A stretch of 46,486 nucleotides of DNA from Candidatus Cryptoclostridium obscurum (GTDB lineage Bacteria; Bacillota; Dehalobacteriia; UBA7702), in assembly GCA_904420535.1 (NCBI GenBank), contig CAJFVQ010000017.1, positions 1 to 46,486 on the forward strand, given 5' to 3'. The notes beneath the pieces are model-generated. The model saw only the letters and a program-made list of their open reading frames with translations. It was not told the DNA's origin and ran no database searches. A program made the position numbers and the translations under genes. Below are positions 1 to 9,894 of the stretch, piece after piece; within the stretch, counting starts at the first letter, position 1; every line of letters starts with the position of its first letter.

Positions 1-609
1 AACCGACAACTTGCCGCCCTTGAAACCAAAAGGAAACTATTGGAAGCGGCTAAAAAAATCATATGCGAAAAGGGACTTACCAATACATCTGTCGGAGAAA
101 TCACAAAGGCCTGCGGCGTTGCAAACGGCACTTTTTATACATATTTCAAACGCAAAGAAGATGTTCTTTTTGCGCTGAGCCGGGAAATCTTCCAAGAAAT
201 TCTCGAAAAAGCACAGAGTCACAACGGCACCTTCATGGAACGTCTTGTACTTTTTATGATGGACTTTTCCGGATATATCGAAAAAAGCGGTTTAAAGCTC
301 TGCCAGGAATGGGTGCGTAACACTGTGAACCCGGATCTTGTGGAAAACGCAGACGATAAAAATAAGCTGCATATGGACATTAATTCGATCAGACATTTGG
401 TTGAGCAAGGAATTGAACGAGGAGAGCTGAAAACAGACACTCCCGTTGATGTGATTGCCCATACTTTGATCGACGTACTTTACGGAGAAATGTTATGTTG
501 GGATATGTCCGGCGGCGCCTATAGCTTTGAAGCACGTACAAAGGAGTTTTGCGATACATTTTTAAACGCGATCATAACTCCATATTTAAATTACAGAAAG
601 GACGAGTGA
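1..609 (+). CDS. TetR/AcrR family transcriptional regulator (5' end cut by window start)
   Basis: Frame is open from base 1 (NRQLAALETKRKLLEAAKKIICEKG...); TetR HTH pattern 'TSVGEITKACGVANGTFYTYFKRKEDVLFAL'. Confidence 0.85.
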   Translation, partial: NRQLAALETKRKLLEAAKKIICEKGLTNTSVGEITKACGVANGTFYTYFKRKEDVLFALSREIFQEILEKAQSHNGTFMERLVLFMMDFSGYIEKSGLKLCQEWVRNTVNPDLVENADDKNKLHMDINSIRHLVEQGIERGELKTDTPVDVIAHTLIDVLYGEMLCWDMSGGAYSFEARTKEFCDTFLNAIITPYLNYRKDE

Positions 610-615
610 TACTTC

Positions 616-1479
616 ATGAGAATTGAAACGACGACATTGAACGATGGTGTAGAGATTCCCGTATACGGGTTTGGAACCTTCCAGATCCCCGCTGACGGGA
701 GCACTTGCAAAGCCGTCAGAGAAGCCATTAACCTCGGCATTTACCATATTGACACCGCTGCCGCATATTTTAATGAGCAGGAGGTTGGAAAAGCGGTTCG
801 CGAAAGCGGGGTCCCGAGAGAAAATATTTTCCTGACAAGCAAGCTCTGGCTCCAAGATTACGGCTACGAAGCAGCGACAAAGGGAATTGATATTTCCCTG
901 TGCAAATTGGGCGTCGACTACATTGATCTCTACCTGATCCATCAGCCCTATGGCGATGTGCCAGGCGCATGGAAAGCAATGGAGGAGGCAAAAAAAGCGG
1001 GGAAAATCCGTTCCATTGGCGTAAGCAATATGACCCCCAAGATCTGGAACGATTTCGTACCGCAGTTTGAAACGACACCTTCTGTCAATCAGGTGGAATT
1101 TAATCCCTATTACCAACAAAAAGAGCTTCGGAGCATGATGGCGAAGGACGGCGTTCAGCTGGAAGCTTGGGGGCCGCTGGGACAAGGAAACAAAAAAATG
1201 CTCGCCGATCCCGTGATCGCCAAGATCGCTGAAAAACACCATAAGAGCATCGGCCAAATCATCCTGAGATTTGAAATCCAGGAGGGTGCGATCATTTTCC
1301 CTAAATCCGTCAACCCGGACAGAATCAAAAGCAATATGGAAATCTTTGATTTCACTCTTACAGACGAAGAAATGGCGCAGATGAGAGACCTCGACACCGG
1401 CAAAGGCGCTCACGATCCAGACGCGCCGGGAGTTGCGGAATTCCTACTTGGGGCCTTTGACGTTCATGCCAATGATTGA
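616..1479 (+). CDS. Aldo/keto reductase
   Basis: AKR motifs GVEIPVYGFGTFQIP, DTAAAYFNEQEVGKA, LIHQPYGD, GVSNM, NQVEFNPYYQQ, IIFPKSVNPDRI. Confidence 0.93.
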   Translation: MRIETTTLNDGVEIPVYGFGTFQIPADGSTCKAVREAINLGIYHIDTAAAYFNEQEVGKAVRESGVPRENIFLTSKLWLQDYGYEAATKGIDISLCKLGVDYIDLYLIHQPYGDVPGAWKAMEEAKKAGKIRSIGVSNMTPKIWNDFVPQFETTPSVNQVEFNPYYQQKELRSMMAKDGVQLEAWGPLGQGNKKMLADPVIAKIAEKHHKSIGQIILRFEIQEGAIIFPKSVNPDRIKSNMEIFDFTLTDEEMAQMRDLDTGKGAHDPDAPGVAEFLLGAFDVHAND

Positions 1480-1494
1480 TGAAGGAGGACGACC

Positions 1495-2340
1495 ATGGAA
1501 TATCGAAAATTTTATAACGGAGTAAAAATCCCCATGCTCGGATTTGGAGTATTCCAGATCCCCGAATATGAGAATGCAAAAAACGCTGTTCTTACGGCGC
1601 TCAAAACAGGTTATCGTTTGATCGATACGGCACAAGCCTATATAAATGAAAAGGCCGTCGGCGATGCCATCAAAGAGAGTGGAATTCCGAGAGAAGAGAT
1701 CTTTATTACGACGAAACTGTGGATCCAAGATTTCTCTTACGAAAGAGCCATCAAAGCGACAGAAACTTCCATGGAGCGGCTTGGCGTCGATTATATCGAT
1801 CTTATGTTGCTCCATCAGCCCATGGGCGATTACATCAACGCCTGGAAGGGTCTGGAAAAACTCTACAAAGATGGCAAGTTGAAGGCGATTGGTATGGCAA
1901 ACTGCTATCCCCATGTACTTGCCGATCTCTGCGAAACTTTTGAGATCAAACCAATGATCAACCAGGTAGAGATCCATCCATTTTTCCAGCAACAGATGAA
2001 TCTTGATACGATGAACGAATACGGTGTTGTGCCGGAAGCATGGGGCCCCTTTAACGAAGGGATGCACGATTTCTTTACGAACCCGATTTTAGCGAAAATT
2101 GGCGAAAAATATGGGAAGTCTGTCGCCCAGGTGGCGCTCCGCTGGAATATCCAACGCGGCGTTGTGGTAATTCCTAAATCCGTTCATGAAGACAGGATCA
2201 AAGAGAACTTTGACGTGTTTGACTTCTCATTGTCTCAAGAGGATATGGAAAAGATCAAAATGATGGATCTTGGACACAGTGAAATTGTAAATCATTTTGA
2301 TCCCCAATGGATCAAAATGTTACACTCTATAAAACTCTAA
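1495..2340 (+). CDS. Aldo/keto reductase (tandem paralog)
   Basis: Same AKR motifs; RBS aaggagg just upstream; adjacent to the first AKR. Confidence 0.93.
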   Translation: MEYRKFYNGVKIPMLGFGVFQIPEYENAKNAVLTALKTGYRLIDTAQAYINEKAVGDAIKESGIPREEIFITTKLWIQDFSYERAIKATETSMERLGVDYIDLMLLHQPMGDYINAWKGLEKLYKDGKLKAIGMANCYPHVLADLCETFEIKPMINQVEIHPFFQQQMNLDTMNEYGVVPEAWGPFNEGMHDFFTNPILAKIGEKYGKSVAQVALRWNIQRGVVVIPKSVHEDRIKENFDVFDFSLSQEDMEKIKMMDLGHSEIVNHFDPQWIKMLHSIKL

Positions 2341-2368
2341 GCGATTTTAGGAGTCGTCCAAAATGGCT

Positions 2369-2404
2369 AAAACGGAGCAACAGCATTTTGCTGCCGCTCC
2401 GTTT
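2369..2404 (+). terminator. Intrinsic-terminator-like hairpin after the AKR pair
   Basis: aaaacggagc ... gctccgtttt inverted repeat. Confidence 0.55.
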
Positions 2405-2709
2405 TGGCTACCTATCTTATAAAAAATCTTGTCGTCAGTTTTCCAATCAATATCCTCAAATCGTTCCAACCAATCTACAGCACTTTAAATGTGCCACTCG
2501 GTTTGATTCCTCTCTTGCTTTGTCAACGACATCAAAACAATTAAGCAAATTGCGAGGAAATAATGATCATTTCCAGAAATTATGGACTGATGACAAAAAA
2601 AGGGACCAATGTAAACAGAATGTAATATCGGAGATATTTACAGCCACATTCCAGATGATTATATCATTTCACCCTTATTTTTTTCTAAAAACAAGGTTCT
2701 TTTCATAAA

Positions 2710-2742
2710 AAAGTCTCGCAGGTAATTTATCTGCGAGACTTT
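2710..2742 (-). terminator. Rho-independent terminator of the ABC transporter/methyltransferase operon
   Basis: aaagtctcgcag-N-ctgcgagacttt hairpin followed by a T tract on the minus strand, just after the ATPase stop. Confidence 0.8.
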
Positions 2743-2746
2743 AAAG

Positions 2747-3526
2747 TTATATATCCGTATTAAAAAAAACATTTTCAAATGGTAGCATTTGTCCATTATA
2801 GACATATTCATGCTGATTTTCAAAGCTTGCAATCATTTCCTGAGGAGTACCGTCAAAAACAATCGCTCCTTTTTCCATACAGAAAATACGCTCTCCCAAT
2901 TTAGCAGCCTCCCTCAAATCATGAGTAATAAAGACAATTGTCAGTTGCAGTTCCTGATGAAGATTCAGCATTTCATTTTGAAGCTTTGTACGAGTAATCT
3001 CGTCCAAAGCACCAAACGGTTCGTCCATGAGAAGAATTCTTGGAGAAGCTGCCAAAGCTCTGGCAACGCCGACTCGTTGCTGTTGCCCACCGGAAAGCTC
3101 GGCTGGATAGCGTTCTAAAATTTCTTCACTGAGTCCGACCGTTTTGATCATCTTTTTTGCAATAAGATCACTTCTTTTTTTATCATATTTCAAGATATCT
3201 GGAATAAACGTAATATTCTTTTTTACATTTAAGTGAGGGAACAGGCCAATACTTTGAATAACATATCCAATTCTACGCCTTAATTCAATTTGGTCGATGG
3301 CGGAAATATCCTGTCCATTGATATAAACTGCGCCTTGATCGGGATTTAGCAATCCATTGATCAATTTCAACATCGTCGTTTTTCCGCAACCTGAACTCCC
3401 GATCACTGTAATAAACTCGCCTTCACGGATTTCAAAACTGACATCCTTTAAAGCAGTATGGTTTCCGTAAGATTTCCAGACATTTTCAAATCGAATGATA
3501 CTGTTTTTTATTTCTGCTTCATTCAT
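2747..3526 (-). CDS. Quaternary-amine/osmoprotectant ABC transporter ATPase (OpuCA/ProV-like, no CBS domains)
   Basis: Walker A GSSGCGKTT, signature LSGGQQQR, Walker B ILLMDEPFGALDE. Confidence 0.88.
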   Translation of the reverse strand: MNEAEIKNSIIRFENVWKSYGNHTALKDVSFEIREGEFITVIGSSGCGKTTMLKLINGLLNPDQGAVYINGQDISAIDQIELRRRIGYVIQSIGLFPHLNVKKNITFIPDILKYDKKRSDLIAKKMIKTVGLSEEILERYPAELSGGQQQRVGVARALAASPRILLMDEPFGALDEITRTKLQNEMLNLHQELQLTIVFITHDLREAAKLGERIFCMEKGAIVFDGTPQEMIASFENQHEYVYNGQMLPFENVFFNTDI

Positions 3527-4424
3527 CTTTGATCAATCCTTTTTGTTTTAAAAAGTTCGCGGCAACCTTTTGCGGATCTTCTCCATAAATGTCCACCGCA
3601 GCATTCATTGTGCGCATTTCTTCATTGGAAATCATGCCATTTAACTTTTGCAGGGCATTGCCCAATTCCGGGTACTTTTCCAAAATTTCATTACGAATCA
3701 CCGTACCACACATAGCTGGTGGAAAATAGTTTTTATCATCTTCCAATTCCACAATATCGGGGTTTTCCATCCTTCCATCGGTTCGATAGATCGTGATGGC
3801 ATCGACTTGATGATCAAGGAGCGCGTTATATTTTAGACTAAGGTTCATTTCTTTTATTTCTTTGAATGTAAAACGATATATTGTCTGAAATCCGTCATAT
3901 CCGTCTTCTCTTTCAAAAAATTCATAACCAGCACCAAAAATAATGTGATCGCTGACAGCTGCAAGATCCGAAAAAGTTTTTATCTGATACTTCTCTGCTG
4001 TTTCTTTTCGTATAGCAATACTATATGTATTATCAAAGCCATAGAAACCCAGCCATTGCATATCATACTTTTTTTGATACTGCTTCTGCAATTCTTCGTG
4101 CATTTCTCCGGTATCATGGGTCACCGGTTCTTTCAGCACCGTCATCCAGGCAGTACTGTCATATTCCGCATAGAGATCAAAATCCCCTTTCTCCATAGCC
4201 GGCATAATGATACTTGTTTCTCCGGCAATGCCCGAAGTTAATTCCACATCCAAATCGGTATATTCCTCCACTATGGCTTTTAATATTTCTCCCAAAATAT
4301 ATTGTTCCGTAAAATCTTTCGCCGCGATCTGAATATCAGCGTTATTTTTTGAGCACCCGGAGAGAAGTCCCCCGGCACAGATCAATGCGATCATGCAAAT
4401 TAGTACAATAATTTTTTGTCTCAT
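3519..4424 (-). CDS. Glycine-betaine/osmoprotectant-type substrate-binding lipoprotein (OpuCC/OsmF-like)
   Basis: Lipobox LLSGCS; 'IQIAAKDFTEQYILGEILKAIVEEYTDLDVEL' typical of the OpuAC/OsmF family; overlaps the ATPase start. Confidence 0.87.
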   Translation of the reverse strand: MRQKIIVLICMIALICAGGLLSGCSKNNADIQIAAKDFTEQYILGEILKAIVEEYTDLDVELTSGIAGETSIIMPAMEKGDFDLYAEYDSTAWMTVLKEPVTHDTGEMHEELQKQYQKKYDMQWLGFYGFDNTYSIAIRKETAEKYQIKTFSDLAAVSDHIIFGAGYEFFEREDGYDGFQTIYRFTFKEIKEMNLSLKYNALLDHQVDAITIYRTDGRMENPDIVELEDDKNYFPPAMCGTVIRNEILEKYPELGNALQKLNGMISNEEMRTMNAAVDIYGEDPQKVAANFLKQKGLIKDE

Positions 4425-4463
4425 GATAGTACCCTCCTCTTCATTCGTAACATGTCATCATAT

Positions 4464-5102
4464 TTATATCAACCTCCTTTTCTTCTTAAGATGTTTTTCG
4501 TACGCGCCGATTAGAAAATCCAAAAGAATCGCCAATAATGCGATTAATAAACTTCCGGCAACAGTCATAGTCTGATTGTTGGTAGTGATTCCCCTATAAA
4601 TGGCAAGTCCCAAGCCACCAGCACCTATATAAGAAGCGATCCCTGCCAAGGAGATAGTCATGACAACCATATTACGGAATCCAGCCAAAATGACTGGCAA
4701 AGCAAGCGGAAATTTGACCTTATAGATTAGTTGGAAACGGGTACATCCCATTCCCTTTGCCGCTTCAATCATACTGGCGTCAATTTCTGTCATGCCAGTA
4801 TAAGTGTTGCGTATGATCGGCAATAAGGCATAGATGATCAATGCAATCACTGCCGTAGTATTACCAATACCAGAGACGGGGAGCAAAAAACCCAATAAAG
4901 AAATGCAAGGAATCGTATAAATGATATTACAGAATCCTAAAACAAACTTCGAAGACTCTTTATACTCACTGATTGCAATACCGAAGAATAGACCGATCAC
5001 CGTGGCAACGATGATTGCAATCCCCGAAAGGTAGAGATGCTGCCACGTTAATTCTAAAAACCAATCAAAGCGGTCGGTATAAAGAGATAATAATGTATCC
5101 AT
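4464..5102 (-). CDS. Osmoprotectant ABC transporter permease (OpuCB/OpuCD-like)
   Basis: BPD_transp_1-type protein; EAA-like 'MIEAAKGMGCTRFQLIYKVKFPLALPVILAGFR'. Confidence 0.88.
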   Translation of the reverse strand: MDTLLSLYTDRFDWFLELTWQHLYLSGIAIIVATVIGLFFGIAISEYKESSKFVLGFCNIIYTIPCISLLGFLLPVSGIGNTTAVIALIIYALLPIIRNTYTGMTEIDASMIEAAKGMGCTRFQLIYKVKFPLALPVILAGFRNMVVMTISLAGIASYIGAGGLGLAIYRGITTNNQTMTVAGSLLIALLAILLDFLIGAYEKHLKKKRRLI

Positions 5103-5242
5103 AGTGCATCCCTCTTTTCGATTTATCTAGAAATGATCTTTTACAAAGCAACTTAGCGGGTAGCGTTCATGCTATCCGCTAAGCTGTTTAACAGCTAGTT
5201 TTCGTAGGCGATACTTTTTAAAACTCATTATCACATAATTAC

Positions 5243-6655
5243 TTACCCCAGAACAGCGTTTCGGTACTCATCGGGCAAAAGCTTTTCAATAATTTTTTTA
5301 CGGCCGTCAGTTAAATCCGGCAATTCATATTCCTCGATCCGTTTTTTCCAAGCCTCTGTCAAAAGATCTTCACAAATCGGCTCGCCATTTTTAACCCAGT
5401 TATTATGAATATCGCGAATATCATATTTGGGTTCATAGAATTCCTTCCGATAAATGGGCAATGTTCTGCCAAGATAGCTGCCGGTAGGTCCCTTTTTCTT
5501 GATTTCTTCAAAGCGGAAAGTTTCTTCGTTTACTTCATAACCTTCCATCAAATGACGGCATTTAATGATATCCTCCTCATCCCAAATGAATTTTTCATAA
5601 CACATGGTATTCATACAGTCCATGGGACCGCAAGCCATGTTGAGAATATCCGCATGGAGCAAATGGGGACTGAGATGATTCATAAATCCCTCGGCACCGC
5701 ATTGGATATCCAAAACTTTGGATTCTCCGGTGCCAACGCCGCTTTGGAGCGGAAAGCCATAGTAATCAGCCATCATCTTGGAGGTAGCACAAGCCCACAT
5801 TGCTTCGATTCCGCCATAAGCAGGTCCCATATTTTTCATATCATTCGATGAGAATCTGGTACAATAAAGGATCGGCGCCCCTGGGCGTAGCAATTGAGAA
5901 TATACAATGGCAGCCAGCACCATGGCATTGCCAATGGTGTAAGCTCCGGCCATAGTCTGGGGACCGGAAGCACCTAACATGACGCCGCTAACGACAGTAC
6001 ATGGCTGGCCGGCTGTACAAAGTACCGACATAGCTTCACAGATATCTTTTGCCAATTGCATTGGACCAACAGTGCAAGTAAGACCATGCATAATAGGTTT
6101 ATCATACATTCCATAAAAATCTTGCATGGTTTTGAAGCACTCTTCCACAACATCCTTACCGCCTAGAACCATACCGTGCATGGGTTTTTTACAGTAACGC
6201 AATGCGACGCCGAGGCCGTATTGATTCCTGATTTCAGGAGCGACATAAGAAATATCAATAATATTAGGATTGGAAATGGCAATGACATCACTGGTTTCAG
6301 ATAATTTATGGAAGTTGACCAAATGATCGTGGCTGGGGGTATCATATTTCCCTTCTTTACGGATATAGATAGGTCCATCAGTGGAATCACATTTTAAATC
6401 CCCCTCACCAATGGTGATATAACCACCGTCCCTGTCATAAAGGCGATATGTACGAGGAACCGTTTTCAGGGCTTCTTCCAACATCTCCTTGGAAATATAA
6501 ACGATTTCACCGTCTACCTTTGCACCGTGTTTCTTAAATAATGCAACCGTTTCCGGAGAGTGAAAAGCCGCACCGACTTCACTAAGGATTTTCACGCTCA
6601 TTTCATGGATGTTTTCTGCATCTTGTTTCGTACCAATGGAGTAATTTAGTTTCAT
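5243..6655 (-). CDS. MttB-superfamily methyltransferase lacking pyrrolysine (quaternary/tertiary amine:corrinoid methyltransferase candidate)
   Basis: COG5598/MttB-like throughout; start reset to ATG at 6655 (MKLNYSIG) after RBS agaaaggag. 'FPLQSGVGTGESKVLDIQCGAEG' aligns without gaps to the Pyl-site motif of the 42.8-44.2 kb MttB, with Thr at the Pyl position. Confidence 0.88.
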   Translation of the reverse strand: MKLNYSIGTKQDAENIHEMSVKILSEVGAAFHSPETVALFKKHGAKVDGEIVYISKEMLEEALKTVPRTYRLYDRDGGYITIGEGDLKCDSTDGPIYIRKEGKYDTPSHDHLVNFHKLSETSDVIAISNPNIIDISYVAPEIRNQYGLGVALRYCKKPMHGMVLGGKDVVEECFKTMQDFYGMYDKPIMHGLTCTVGPMQLAKDICEAMSVLCTAGQPCTVVSGVMLGASGPQTMAGAYTIGNAMVLAAIVYSQLLRPGAPILYCTRFSSNDMKNMGPAYGGIEAMWACATSKMMADYYGFPLQSGVGTGESKVLDIQCGAEGFMNHLSPHLLHADILNMACGPMDCMNTMCYEKFIWDEEDIIKCRHLMEGYEVNEETFRFEEIKKKGPTGSYLGRTLPIYRKEFYEPKYDIRDIHNNWVKNGEPICEDLLTEAWKKRIEEYELPDLTDGRKKIIEKLLPDEYRNAVLG

Positions 6656-6695
6656 AGTACCAACTCCTTTCTGTGATAGGTAAAGTAGTAATGTT

Positions 6696-7997
6696 TCAGG
6701 CGCGTTTGACCTGTTTCGCTTGGTTTCTCGCTTCGATTTCCTCCGCTCTGACTTCAGCGATGGTTTCCCTGTTCCGTGCACGGAAGATCAAAGAACTGAC
6801 GATTCCGATCATACCGAAGACAACAAGCATAATAAAGATGTTTCTCCATGCCATTTCCATGGGCAGATTATCCAGCCACCGACCAATAATAGGAGGCAGT
6901 ACGGCATCGGTTGCATAAATTAATGTTGCATAAAAACCAATGGCAGAACCGGTAAGATTCATCGGAACGCGACATTCTCTCATGGGAGCATACATTTGAC
7001 CGCGGAAAGCCCCGGTTAAAATTATCTCAATGGCAATCACAATGAGGAAAACCCACATCATAGAGGTGTTTTTCGGTAAGAATATGAAAAACAAAGCGAT
7101 GATAGTGAGACAAATATTGAGGAACAGAATAACTTTGCTGGGACCAAATTTGTCTCCAAGCCAACCTACTGTAAAGTTGCCCACCGGCTTAAACCACTGA
7201 TTCATTAAACCAACGTAAGCCGCAATGGCAACGGAAAGTCCAAATGCCGTTGTACCAAAAGTCCCCATATAGGAACCAATGACGCTGCCGACAGTATAAC
7301 CACCCATAGCCATAAGACCGACGAGCCAAATATTTGGATCTTTGAGACACCGTACCAAAAGCTTAAAGGGATTCTCCTGATTGATTACATCTTCTTCTGA
7401 AGATTCATCTTTGCCGCCAAAAGCAAAGAAGGCAAGGATCCCAAAAATAATAAGCAAGGCGGCATACATCCACATGACGAAACGAAGGCCGGAAACGGAA
7501 TTATTAAATTGAGAGAACATGAATACAGCAAAGGTGGCGGCAACAATCGAAAATACACTTCTTGTGCCTTCCATTGCACCAAAACTTTTACTCTCTGAGC
7601 CTACAGCGCGACCAAATTGCCTTGTCAGCTTTAGGAAAGAGCCCCAGAATGTAAGGGTCGTAGACGCGCCCATAATTGCATAGAGAGCCAAACTGATCCC
7701 GTAATTTGGGAAAAGTCCCAGTGCAAAGTTACATAAACCGGTTACAATAAAAGATATCGTAACCAAAAGTCGGGGGTGGATTTTATCAGCTAAAATACCG
7801 CCGATAAAATAGGTAAGACAGGAGACCGTTAATGCGACAGTGGACATAAATCCAAATTGAGTGTTGGATACCGCAAACGCCATAGTGAAGGCGTCATAGA
7901 AACTGCCGCGGCAAAACAGAATATAGAAAATCGCATTTGAGCCACATCCTAAGATTAAAAATTGGATCACCTGTCGACTTTGTAATTTACTTGCCAT
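6696..7997 (-). CDS. Major facilitator superfamily transporter
   Basis: ~12 hydrophobic segments; 'GGILADKIHPRLLVTISFIVTGL' MFS signature; RBS agaaggtgag. Confidence 0.88.
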   Translation of the reverse strand: MASKLQSRQVIQFLILGCGSNAIFYILFCRGSFYDAFTMAFAVSNTQFGFMSTVALTVSCLTYFIGGILADKIHPRLLVTISFIVTGLCNFALGLFPNYGISLALYAIMGASTTLTFWGSFLKLTRQFGRAVGSESKSFGAMEGTRSVFSIVAATFAVFMFSQFNNSVSGLRFVMWMYAALLIIFGILAFFAFGGKDESSEEDVINQENPFKLLVRCLKDPNIWLVGLMAMGGYTVGSVIGSYMGTFGTTAFGLSVAIAAYVGLMNQWFKPVGNFTVGWLGDKFGPSKVILFLNICLTIIALFFIFLPKNTSMMWVFLIVIAIEIILTGAFRGQMYAPMRECRVPMNLTGSAIGFYATLIYATDAVLPPIIGRWLDNLPMEMAWRNIFIMLVVFGMIGIVSSLIFRARNRETIAEVRAEEIEARNQAKQVKRA

Positions 7998-8101
7998 AAG
8001 CTCTCACCTTCTCCTGATTAACGAATTGAGGTGTTTTCCCAAAGATTGGGAGATGCTTTCATTCAGTAATTCTCCACAAAGCAACGCAATGAATTCCTCA
8101 T

Positions 8102-8737
8102 TTATTTGACAAGTGCCCATTCTCGACAAATTGCCACGCCTTCTTGAGGATTGGTTGTCCAAGCATCGGCTCCTGCGTCTTTGCAGGCTTGATCGGTAAC
8201 AGGGTTCCCGCCCAAAATCACATGAACATTATCTCTGATCCCAGCATCTTTTAATGCCTGCACCGTATCTTTCATCGAGTCTATGGCCAATGTCAAAATA
8301 CCGCTGAGACCGATAATTTTCGCACCATTTTCTTTCGCCGCTGCAACAATATCTTCAGGAGCGACATCAACGCCGAGGTCTACCACTTCAAAACCGGCCG
8401 CCCCCATCATGGCTTTGACAATGTTTTTACCAATGTCGTGAATATCGCCGGCAACGGTACAGAGGATAATTTTACCAAGGTCTTCAGAGCTGTCCGCAGC
8501 AAGGAGCGGACGAAGTGCTTCTGTTGCTTGGCCCATCAACTCCCCTGCAAAAATCAAATCTCCGACAAAGTAATCGCCCTTTTCAAACATTTCTCCTACA
8601 ATTCCCATTCCTTCTTGGCAGGCGGCAATGGCTTGACCGGCATCACCTTGGGTTTCTACAACCTCGTTGATGATATTCATTGCCGTTTCGTCATCCATTT
8701 CACTAATAGCTGTTTTTAATTTTTCAAAATCCAACAT
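8102..8737 (-). CDS. Corrinoid protein (MttC/MtbC-like, B12-binding)
   Basis: B12-binding motif GDIHDIGKNIV plus GLSGILTL and GG motifs; RBS aaaggagg. Confidence 0.93.
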   Translation of the reverse strand: MLDFEKLKTAISEMDDETAMNIINEVVETQGDAGQAIAACQEGMGIVGEMFEKGDYFVGDLIFAGELMGQATEALRPLLAADSSEDLGKIILCTVAGDIHDIGKNIVKAMMGAAGFEVVDLGVDVAPEDIVAAAKENGAKIIGLSGILTLAIDSMKDTVQALKDAGIRDNVHVILGGNPVTDQACKDAGADAWTTNPQEGVAICREWALVK

Positions 8738-8783
8738 ACTGAAAACCTCCTTTGATTTTTATTGACACCAATCTTCATTCAGA

Positions 8784-9584
8784 TCATTTGGAACCAAATT
8801 TGCCTTGACGGTAAGCGCGGTTATATTTACGGCAATATTTATCCCGGTCGAGCAATGCTTCCACCGCATAAAGCGTTCCGCACATATCTCTGTTCTCCGG
8901 ATCCATAATTGCCGCATCCATACCGACGGACAAGGCCAAAGCTAGAAAATTCATGTTTACAATTTTCCGATAAGGCATACCGTAAGAAATATTAGAGAGA
9001 CCCGATACGGTTTTAACCGTGGGATAAGCTTCTTTAATTTGCCGCACTGCTTCCATAAAAGAAAGCATACAGTCGCTTACCGCGGATAAGGATAGGACAA
9101 GAGGATCAATAAAAATGCGATCCGGTGCAATATCATAATGAGCGGCTTCCTCAATCAACCCTTTTGCAATCGCAACTTTTTTATCCGCAGTTTCGGGGAT
9201 ACCGTTGTTATCGCAGGTAAGGGCGATCACTTTCCAATCGGTGCCCTTTAATAACGGATAAATAATCCCGCATTTATCCCCTTCGCCGGAAACAGAATTG
9301 ATTAACCCGTTTTGTTTGACCCTGGGTAAAACCTTCTCAATCATTTTCGCATCAGGACTGTCTACGCAAAGTGGCTTATCGCTTTCATCCTGGACGATGT
9401 CGATAAGCCAAACCAAAGCATCCAATTCATCATCAGGATTGGTGCCCGCACAAACATCAAGATAGTCCGCGCCCGCATCTGTTTGACGTCGCGCCAAATT
9501 ACGAATAAATGCTTCATCTCGTTTGGCAATGGCCTCCCCTACAGAAGGGATTGCGCCATTAATTTTTTCACCAATCACAAGCAT
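8784..9584 (-). CDS. Methyltetrahydrofolate:corrinoid methyltransferase (pterin-binding MeTr family, MtgA/MtvA-like)
   Basis: 'GEKINGAIPSV..', 'GADYLDVCAGTNPDDELDALVWLIDIVQDESDKPLCVDSPD', 'SGLSNISYGMPYR' typical of MetH pterin-binding/AcsE-like proteins. Confidence 0.88.
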   Translation of the reverse strand: MLVIGEKINGAIPSVGEAIAKRDEAFIRNLARRQTDAGADYLDVCAGTNPDDELDALVWLIDIVQDESDKPLCVDSPDAKMIEKVLPRVKQNGLINSVSGEGDKCGIIYPLLKGTDWKVIALTCDNNGIPETADKKVAIAKGLIEEAAHYDIAPDRIFIDPLVLSLSAVSDCMLSFMEAVRQIKEAYPTVKTVSGLSNISYGMPYRKIVNMNFLALALSVGMDAAIMDPENRDMCGTLYAVEALLDRDKYCRKYNRAYRQGKFGSK

Positions 9585-9742
9585 TGTAATCACCCTCCAT
9601 TCTTTTGAACATTACAAGATATTGTTACATTATGGCAACCTAGTTTTTCCATTCATCCGATCTCACCATCTGTCAGCGTTATCGATTGATTTAAGTATAC
9701 TGCCGCTTTATTGTTGATATAATTGTCAATAAGAGAAAATAT

Positions 9743-9771
9743 TTGACAATATTTTGCACATAGTGTAACAT
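9743..9771 (+). promoter_or_regulatory. Candidate sigma-70-type promoter for the PucR regulator gene
   Basis: TTGACA - 17 nt - TAACAT. Confidence 0.5.
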
Positions 9772-9894
9772 ATTAAAATAAAAGCATAAAATTAAACATA
9801 GTTTAGAACTCATTAAAACAAATCGTGTTCTACAAACTTACAGTATCGTTGTGAGGTCAATCGATCTAAGATCATCTTAAAGGAAGTGTGGCAT

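Noticed and set aside
586-1413. Long antisense ORFs over AKR, ppdK, glyS, glmM and others (e.g. 586-1413, 12347-13138, 25579-26472)
   Set aside because: They are complementary-frame shadows of well-identified genes, with compositionally odd proteins and no family resemblance.
2307-2708. 133-aa plus-strand ORF after the AKR pair
   Set aside because: Overlaps the AKR stop and the terminator hairpins. No family resemblance.
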